Assembly (NCBI GenBank): GCA_002452855.1
Contig: DKFS01000015.1
Span: forward strand, 1 to 20,060
Length of the DNA: 20,060 nucleotides
Origin: Sulfurospirillum sp. UBA6790
GTDB taxonomy: Bacteria; Campylobacterota; Campylobacteria; Campylobacterales; Sulfurospirillaceae
Direction: 5' to 3'
The notes under the pieces are model-generated. The model saw nothing but the letters and a program-made list of their open reading frames with translations, did no database searches and was not told the DNA's origin. This document shows, piece by piece, positions 15,056-20,060 of this stretch; the first letter of the stretch is position 1; each line of letters opens with the position of its first letter. The position numbers were made by a program, and so were the translations under genes.

Positions 15056-17531
15056 GGAGATAAAATCCTTGTGCGTAATCAATTCCTAACTCTTTAACGA
15101 TATCAAGAATCTCTTTTTTATGGACAAATTCTGCAACAATGGCCACACCTAAGTTTTTCGCAAAATGCGTAATGGCTTTTACCGTTGCGAGGGCGTTATC
15201 ATCGGTATCAAGATTTTTAATCAATGAGCCATCTATTTTAATGAAATCTACATTCAAGCGTAAAAGATATTCAAAGTTAGAATAACCAGCGCCAAAATCA
15301 TCAATGGCCAATAAACAACCGTGACTACGCACTGTTTGTAAAAATGTTTGCACCTCTTTGGAATCTTCGATACCTTCTGATTCTACAAGTTCCAGGGTAA
15401 TGCGATTTTTTAATAAGGCGTATTGCTGCAAGGTATTGAGTAAAAAGGTCGTTGTCTCTTGGTTGAGAATATCCTCTTTTGTGATATTGATGGAAATATC
15501 ACAATTGAGTTCAAAAGCGGCTCGAATCCCTTCTTGAATGACAAATCGTGTTAATTGATGATAAATGTGCATACGCTTTGCAAGGTCAATAAAATGAAAT
15601 GGAGAGATGATGCGGCCATTGGCATCAATTAAGCGGATTAAAACTTCATATTTTTTACGCTTAGAAGCACTTTTAAATAGAGGAACAATTTCTTGTAAGA
15701 AAATGGTAAAACGATTGTTAATGAGTGCATCTCTGAGCGTTTGATTCCATTCTATATCTTGTTGAAGGTGCTTTTGAAAGCCTTCATTATCATCATAAAT
15801 TACAAAAAACTTATGGGTATTTCGAGCTTCTTTGAGTGCAATTTCCGCTCGATTATAAAGGTATTCCGCTCCATTGGCAATACCGATACGAAGCGTAAGC
15901 GGGTAGTATTTGTTCTCAATTAACAGTCCCTCATTGTTGAGGGTATTCATAAGATTTTGACATTCTTGGGTAAAAATATCATACGCTAAGACATGATCAC
16001 AGAAGATGGCAAATTCATCGGCTTGCAGATGAAAGAGTTGAAATTCAACGGGTAAAAGCTCTTTCGTCTTAATGGCAAGCTGTTGCAAGAAAAGATCGCC
16101 AAAATGTTGCCCATGAAGGGTGTTAATATCACGGAATCCGCAAATATTGAGAATTGCCAAATGAGGGTTATGTGCATGTTCAATACTTTCCAACAATGTT
16201 TTGCGGCTTGGAAGTTCTGCAAATGTCTCTTTGCGTAGATGTTCAACTTGTTCGAAGAGCTCTGTAATATCGTAGCGAATCGCAATATACTCTTCAATAT
16301 TTCCTTCCGCATCCATCAATGGCATGATAACAGACTTAACATAATACGAAGAGCCATCTTTTCGTCTGTTTTTGACAATGCCTTTCCATGTTTTTCTATC
16401 ATGCAACGTACTCCATATCTCTTTAAAAAAGCTTGGAGGATTGTCTGGATGGCGAATGATGTTGTGAGGTTTGCCTACAAGCTCTTCTTTTGCATAGCCT
16501 GAAATAGCAACGAATTGTTCATTGGCATAGGTAATGATACCTTGAGGATTGGTTTTGGAAACAATTGTACTTTCATCAATCGCGTCTCTATAATGCTCCA
16601 ACAAAAGTGCTTGTTGTTCATGCTCACAGATAAGTTCAGCAATTTCACCCAATTCATGCTGTTGCTTTGAGAGAGCATGAATATAATTGAGATTGTGTGT
16701 TCTAAGGGCCATAGAGATGTAATGGATAGGTTTAAAAAGGACTCTTTGGGTTAAGAGGTAAAAAAGAAAAAGTGCTAAGAAGATAATGAAAAATCCTGCG
16801 ACAGCACTATAATTTTGGATATCAGAGATAAAAAGTAGCACAGAAGGCGTATAGGAAAAAGAGATGTAGCCAATCGTATGATTATCAAGCGATTGAAGCG
16901 GTAAAGAAAATGAATCATTGTTTATAGTGTTACTTTTATCCACAGGGACAAGTGTTGTTTTACCTAAAGTAATTTTTGCTATCGAATCTAAAAAAGTGTG
17001 ATCCCATTTTCGGGCTAAAAGCAAAAATCCAAAGGGTTTACCAGTTCGTTCAATATCGGATGATGCATGAATGGGCGCTAAGAAAAATTGAATAAATTCT
17101 TTGTCATGGTATTGAAAAAAATCTTGGAATAAAGGCTTGTCTATATTCAATATTGTCAAGTCTGGTGTGATTGAAGTGAGAGAATTGTCTGTTTTTGAAA
17201 AAACTAATGTTTTATCGGGCGCATAAACATACACAGCATCTACATTAAATGTTTTTAAAATAGGCTCTAAATTGAGTTTGCTCCATGTAGTCTCTTTTGT
17301 TTGGATAAATTCAACCAACTCATTCCAAATGGAATAATCATAAATAGTCTTCTTAATGAGTGTAGACTCGAGTTTTAGGACTGCTTGGTAGTGTTCGAAC
17401 ACACTTTTTTGTTCGATTTGGATTTGATGTTGTTCGTCTGTTTTTTTACCAAACCACACACTTGTGATTAAAATAGTGACGAAACATAGGATGATTGCAC
17501 TGTAAAATGCATACGTTTTTGCTATCTTCAT
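15024..17531 (-). CDS. Membrane CHASE4-PAS-GGDEF(degenerate)-EAL c-di-GMP protein, probable phosphodiesterase
   Basis: 835 residues. Helix 1 (7-27), periplasmic region 30-240 with a CHASE4-like motif (TIYDYSIWNELVEFI, 62-76), helix 2 (241-262), then a HAMP-like linker, an Aer-type PAS (about 316-425: HNIIRHPDNPPSFFKEIW, KNRRKDGSSYYV), a GGDEF domain (about 440-580) and an EAL domain (about 595-828). In the GGDEF domain the signature is QADEF (503-507), so cyclase activity is unlikely. The EAL domain has EVL (629-631) in place of EAL but keeps the metal and catalytic positions: Glu629, Asn682, Glu717, Asp744-Asp745, Lys765, Glu801, Gln821. The prediction is therefore a c-di-GMP phosphodiesterase controlled by a periplasmic ligand and a PAS input. 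There is no Shine-Dalgarno sequence and the -10 box abuts the ATG. A DUF309-like gene overlaps its 3' end. Confidence 0.9.
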   Translation of the reverse strand: MKIAKTYAFYSAIILCFVTILITSVWFGKKTDEQHQIQIEQKSVFEHYQAVLKLESTLIKKTIYDYSIWNELVEFIQTKETTWSKLNLEPILKTFNVDAVYVYAPDKTLVFSKTDNSLTSITPDLTILNIDKPLFQDFFQYHDKEFIQFFLAPIHASSDIERTGKPFGFLLLARKWDHTFLDSIAKITLGKTTLVPVDKSNTINNDSFSLPLQSLDNHTIGYISFSYTPSVLLFISDIQNYSAVAGFFIIFLALFLFYLLTQRVLFKPIHYISMALRTHNLNYIHALSKQQHELGEIAELICEHEQQALLLEHYRDAIDESTIVSKTNPQGIITYANEQFVAISGYAKEELVGKPHNIIRHPDNPPSFFKEIWSTLHDRKTWKGIVKNRRKDGSSYYVKSVIMPLMDAEGNIEEYIAIRYDITELFEQVEHLRKETFAELPSRKTLLESIEHAHNPHLAILNICGFRDINTLHGQHFGDLFLQQLAIKTKELLPVEFQLFHLQADEFAIFCDHVLAYDIFTQECQNLMNTLNNEGLLIENKYYPLTLRIGIANGAEYLYNRAEIALKEARNTHKFFVIYDDNEGFQKHLQQDIEWNQTLRDALINNRFTIFLQEIVPLFKSASKRKKYEVLIRLIDANGRIISPFHFIDLAKRMHIYHQLTRFVIQEGIRAAFELNCDISINITKEDILNQETTTFLLNTLQQYALLKNRITLELVESEGIEDSKEVQTFLQTVRSHGCLLAIDDFGAGYSNFEYLLRLNVDFIKIDGSLIKNLDTDDNALATVKAITHFAKNLGVAIVAEFVHKKEILDIVKELGIDYAQGFYLHEPAPKPKLK

Positions 17532-17537
17532 GTTACG

Positions 17538-17543
17538 AGTATA
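17538..17543 (-). promoter_or_regulatory. -10 box abutting the c-di-GMP gene start
   Basis: TATACT at 17543-17538 on the minus strand, with only six bases (17537-17532) before the ATG at 17531. That places the transcript start at or next to the A of ATG, predicting a leaderless mRNA, in line with the absence of any AGGA-like sequence. Confidence 0.5.
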
Positions 17544-17583
17544 ATCAAAAGCGTTTTTAAATTTGCTTTATTTTTAAAAATAG

Positions 17584-17741
17584 GATACACTTTTTCTCCA
17601 GAAAGATGAGGTTCGAGTTCATCTTTGGTAGTATTTTGTTACGGCTCGTTAAATAGGCTCTCTAAAACACTCCAAAAATACTCAATTTTCTACTTTTCGA
17701 CCACTACCGTAATGGAGTGTATTTTCAAAAAGGAGCTTAGA
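17584..17741 (+). promoter_or_regulatory. Structured leader of the cold-shock gene
   Basis: This stretch has no gene. A possible -10 (TACACT, 17586-17591, four of six consensus bases) would give a leader of about 145 bases. Inside it, AAAGATGA (17602-17609) pairs perfectly with TCATCTTT (17619-17626). Further on, GGAGTGT (17714-17720) can pair either with ACACTCC (17667-17673) or with the local CCACT (17701-17705), giving mutually exclusive folds close to the AAAGGAG ribosome-binding site (17729-17735). Long leaders that refold with temperature are known for cspA in E. coli; that this one behaves so is inference. The promoter position is the weakest part. Confidence 0.4.
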
Positions 17742-17957
17742 ATGGCTTTATTAGAGGGAACCGTTAAATGGTTTAACAACGAAAAAGGTTTTGGTTTTAT
17801 CCAACCAAATGATGGCAGCAAAGATGTATTCGTACACTTTCGCCAAGTAAATAGATCAGGATATGGTCGTGTATCTTTGGCAGAAGGCCAAAAAGTAACA
17901 TATGAACTTGGTGAAGGTCCAAAAGGCCCACAAGCTGAGAACGTTACAGCACTATAA
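17742..17957 (+). CDS. Cold-shock domain protein (CspA family)
   Basis: 71-residue single OB-fold nucleic-acid chaperone. It starts [20 protein letters not shown] and carries RNP1 (KGFGFI) and RNP2 (VFVHF), the aromatic RNA/DNA-binding surface. The usual ending [10 protein letters not shown] is present. The frame is open upstream to 17625, but AAAGGAG six bases before the ATG at 17742 and the family N-terminus fix the start. It is a single gene, divergent from the c-di-GMP gene and convergent with the histidine kinase, whose 3' end it overlaps by six bases. Confidence 0.95.
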   Translation: MALLEGTVKWFNNEKGFGFIQPNDGSKDVFVHFRQVNRSGYGRVSLAEGQKVTYELGEGPKGPQAENVTAL

Positions 17958-19124
17958 TGTTTCGTAGGGGAGATTTTTCTCCTCTGCAAATGTGTAAATA
18001 AACTCACTGCCTTCCTCTTCTTTTGAATTCACTTCAATTTTAATTCCATACTTATCACAAATACTTTTGACAATACTCAGACCAATACCAAATCCACCTT
18101 TAAAAATATCGCCTCTGTAATGACGCTCAAAAATTTTATCGACCTCTTTAATGCCTACCCCTTGATCTTTAATACTTAGTAAAATGGCATCGTGCTGATG
18201 CATCAGTGTAATTTCGATGATACTTTGAGGGTGAGAATACTTAATAGCATTAGTAAGGTTATTATCGACAATGCGCTGTAACTCAATGCGGTTCATGGTG
18301 ATAAACAGATCAGGTTCGATATAGCGCATCATCGTGATTCCTTTAGACGAGCTCAGAGATTCAAAATAGCGAATGCGATCTTCTAAAAAAAATGAAAAAT
18401 CAAGACTTTCTTGCGTATAGGTGATGGTTTTGTTTTTGATGAGGTATTCTAAATCATCGTAAAGTGTTGAAAGCGTCGAAAGGGCAGCCAGAGAACGGTT
18501 GAGTCGTTTGTCTTTGTATTTTGTGCTTAGCCCTTCGATATTGAGTTGCATGATGCCCAATGGGGTTTTAAGCTCGTGCATCACATCGGTAAAAAAATTG
18601 TTCATGCGTGTGGATGTTTCGATGTAGGGTTTTAAAAGCATTTTAATGAGGATATAGGAGATAATAAACATTCCTGCTAGAACAATGCCGATAATCACCA
18701 AAATATCGAAAATCACTTGTGAGTAGGAGAGTTTTTTTTGCACGATCAAATAGCTGACATGTAAAGGATTTTCTCTTAAGGCTTGTTTGTAAAAGAGCGA
18801 ATGGTCATTTTTATAAAAGAAGGCATCGTCAAAAGAGGGGATTGGTTCTTGAATCAAAGAAAAAACGACATGGTTCGAGGCATCAAGCAAAGCGGACTTA
18901 TACAAAATTGAGCGAGGAAAAAGAAACGTTTTTTGCATGGGTGAAATGTCGTGAATAATTTTTTCGATTTCATTGGCATACAAACGAAGCTCTCTTTCTT
19001 GATTAAATTGTGCCAAGCGCAATGAGGCTGAAATATAATTGAGCGTTGGAAACGAGACAACGAGTAAGGTTAAGAATGTTAAAACTAGGGCAAAAACAAG
19101 AGCGTTATGGGTGGCATTTTTCAA
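17952..19124 (-). CDS. Sensor histidine kinase
   Basis: 390-residue membrane kinase. Helix 1 (about 8-29), a periplasmic sensor of about 105 residues (30-137) with no recognised domain, helix 2 (about 138-162), then HisKA with the phosphoacceptor His183 in [16 protein letters not shown], and an HATPase domain with the N box [10 protein letters not shown] (Asn292), G1 DQGVGI (320 on), F box IFERHY and G2 [10 protein letters not shown] (343-352). No HAMP domain is evident. It overlaps the response regulator by 20 bases, so translation is coupled, and that regulator is its likely partner. The inducing signal is unknown. Confidence 0.92.
   Translation of the reverse strand: MKNATHNALVFALVLTFLTLLVVSFPTLNYISASLRLAQFNQERELRLYANEIEKIIHDISPMQKTFLFPRSILYKSALLDASNHVVFSLIQEPIPSFDDAFFYKNDHSLFYKQALRENPLHVSYLIVQKKLSYSQVIFDILVIIGIVLAGMFIISYILIKMLLKPYIETSTRMNNFFTDVMHELKTPLGIMQLNIEGLSTKYKDKRLNRSLAALSTLSTLYDDLEYLIKNKTITYTQESLDFSFFLEDRIRYFESLSSSKGITMMRYIEPDLFITMNRIELQRIVDNNLTNAIKYSHPQSIIEITLMHQHDAILLSIKDQGVGIKEVDKIFERHYRGDIFKGGFGIGLSIVKSICDKYGIKIEVNSKEEEGSEFIYTFAEEKNLPYETL
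17967..17984. terminator. Hairpin just after the cold-shock gene
   Basis: GGGGAGA (17967-17973) pairs with TCTCCTC (17978-17984), seven pairs with one G-T, around a TTTT loop, ten bases past the cold-shock stop. It lies in the last codons of the kinase gene. There is no T-run after it on either strand, so it might trim or stabilise the transcript 3' end rather than be a classical terminator. Confidence 0.3.
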
Positions 19125-19773
19125 TTTTGTATCCTATTCCTTTTGCCGTAATAATGAAATCTTTATCGGTTTTGTCTCGGAGTTTTTTGATGAGCATACG
19201 AATGTCATTATCGCCCACAGTCTTCCCATCCCAAACGTATTCGTGAATGAGCTCAGTGGAAATAAAATTGCCGCGGTTCTTAACCAATAAAAAAAGCAAT
19301 TTACTTTCAAATGCACTAAGAAGGATTTGCATCTCTTCAAACCACAATGAATGGTCGCTCAGACGGTAGGTAAAGCCTTGTGAGAGTTTTATGTTTTCAA
19401 GTGTCGTTTTTAGATGATAAGCATTAAGGGTTTGCGAAACACGGTATTGCAACTCTTTGAGCGAAAAAGGTTTTCGGATGTAGTCGTTACAGCCAAGCTC
19501 ATATCCAAGGCTTAAATTGTTAATGTCCGTCAATGACGTAATAAAAATAATCGGTAAATCGAGTTTGGCTTTACGAATTTGTTTTAGAATTTCATATCCG
19601 TCGATGTGTGGCACGCGAATATCCAACAGTGCCAGATGGTATTGGTTTTCAAACAGTGCATCTAAGGCTTTTTGCCCATCTTCAAATGCATCGACGACAT
19701 ATCCCATCTCTTCTAAAGAGTCTTGAATACTCTCTTTATAGGTGTAATCGTCTTCTAGGAGTAAAATTTTCAT
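19105..19773 (-). CDS. OmpR/PhoB-family response regulator
   Basis: 222-residue DNA-binding response regulator. The receiver has the acidic pair at 8-9 (LLEDDY), phosphoacceptor Asp51 (LALLDIRVP), Thr79 (IFITS) and Lys101 (RKPF). The C-terminal winged helix (about 130-220) shows FESKLLFLLVKNRGNFIS, DNDIRMLIKKLRDK and GIGYKIE, as in OmpR/PhoB proteins. The ATG overlaps the stop of the upstream sensor-like gene (ATGA at 19773-19770), and its 3' end overlaps the kinase start, making a tightly coupled three-gene signalling unit. Target genes cannot be named. Confidence 0.93.
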   Translation of the reverse strand: MKILLLEDDYTYKESIQDSLEEMGYVVDAFEDGQKALDALFENQYHLALLDIRVPHIDGYEILKQIRKAKLDLPIIFITSLTDINNLSLGYELGCNDYIRKPFSLKELQYRVSQTLNAYHLKTTLENIKLSQGFTYRLSDHSLWFEEMQILLSAFESKLLFLLVKNRGNFISTELIHEYVWDGKTVGDNDIRMLIKKLRDKTDKDFIITAKGIGYKIEKCHP

Positions 19774-20060
19774 CGAATCATAATCTCCTGTTGCGGTTGA
19801 TGCGATGAAGGCATTAATGTTTTAATGTGTGTACCTTGTGGTGGGGGAACAAGTGTGGCGCGAAGTAACAAGGACTCTTTGAGTAGAGCTTCATCGAACC
19901 AAACACCAATGTAACCTATCTGTTTCGATTCGATGTCAAACAATGGCATAAAACCGAACAATGTGCCATTTTCTTTCGCAAGGGTTTGCGAGAGAAAATG
20001 GCACATTGTTCGGTTTTATGCCATTTTCTCTCGCAAACCCTTGCGAAAGAATTTCGGGAG
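19770..20060 (-). CDS. C-terminal part of a probable sensor protein, frame broken by a fold-back insertion; 5' end outside window
   Basis: As written, the open frame runs from an ATG at 20006 to the stop at 19770 (78 residues: ...GYIGVWFDEALLKES... ending HQPQQEIMIR). An in-frame TAA at 20016-20014 blocks it upstream. However, frame 20058-20021 reads PEILSQGFAREN, and skipping 55 bases (20019-19965) joins it in frame to GTLFGFMPLFDIESKQIGY. This is strong internal evidence that the native gene is longer and continues past the window edge, and that the 55 bases are an inserted inverted copy. The family is not recognised with certainty. Its place, coupled to a regulator and kinase, suggests a periplasmic or cache-type sensor; this is inference only. 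A gene-finder would probably call 19770-20006. Confidence 0.5.
19942..20051. repeat. Two overlapping inverted repeats at the right edge
   Basis: First repeat: arms 19942-19981 and 19986-20025 (40 bases each, one mismatch at 19975/19992) with a 4-base loop. Second repeat: arms 19971-20003 and 20019-20051 (33 bases, perfect) with a 15-base loop. They share sequence, so the region can fold in two alternative ways. The seed is a short native hairpin, TCGCAA and TTGCGA. The structure lies in a coding frame that it breaks. Confidence 0.85.

Noticed and set aside
15024..17531. Active diguanylate cyclase
   Set aside because: The GGDEF signature is replaced by QADEF.
17625..17741. N-terminal extension of the cold-shock protein
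   Set aside because: The open frame upstream is chance; AAAGGAG and the family N-terminus place the start at 17742.
19942..20060. Hairpin telomere or end of a linear replicon
   Set aside because: The palindromes sit inside a coding frame that is restored by removing 55 bases, which points to a local fold-back event or artefact rather than a functional DNA end.

Overview
The window is about 20 kb of AT-rich, densely packed bacterial DNA. Gene content and order point to a Campylobacterota (formerly Epsilonproteobacteria) chromosome, probably Sulfurospirillum or a close relative. The run M23 peptidase - minC - lpxC - tsaB-like - thrB - ylxR-like - infB - rbfA - rimP matches, from memory, the order in Helicobacter pylori and (largely) Campylobacter jejuni. 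The genus is an inference; no rRNA is present to settle it. No tRNA, rRNA, CRISPR array, insertion sequence or prophage gene was seen, and no gap between genes exceeds 300 bases.

Layout. (1) 1-1041, leftward: plsY then folB (phospholipid and folate synthesis); a promoter at 1-34 points out of the window to the left. (2) 1103-4035, rightward: nadA-nadC (quinolinate to NAD) and flhB (flagellar export switch). (3) 4059-9239, rightward: a DHH/DHHA1 phosphoesterase, a membrane-anchored M23 peptidase, minC, lpxC, a short tsaB and thrB, mostly overlapping or nearly touching. (4) 9255-14717, rightward: a YlxR-type RNA-binding protein, infB, rbfA, rimP, ribD and a TauE/SafE permease, each overlapping the next. 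(5) 14708-17531, leftward: a CHASE4-PAS-GGDEF-EAL membrane protein followed by an overlapping small DUF309-like gene. (6) 17742-17957, rightward: a cold-shock protein with a long structured leader. (7) 17952-20060, leftward: the C-terminal end of a probable sensor, an OmpR-type response regulator and a histidine kinase, all overlapping.

How the parts work together. Blocks 1-4 are core biosynthesis, envelope, division and translation genes. Blocks 5-7 are signalling: one c-di-GMP protein whose cyclase half is degenerate while its phosphodiesterase half looks intact, and one two-component system translationally coupled to an upstream sensor-like gene.

Most notable observations: the tsaB-like gene apparently starts at an ATA codon created by the same single base that changes the overlapping lpxC stop from TGA to TAA; the 10-bp palindrome TTACATGTAA occurs five times, far above chance; the right edge holds overlapping inverted repeats that look like a 55-nt fold-back insertion breaking the sensor gene (real mutation or assembly artefact); and two promoters sit so close to their start codons that leaderless mRNAs are predicted. 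I did not find a wholly new multi-gene system here.
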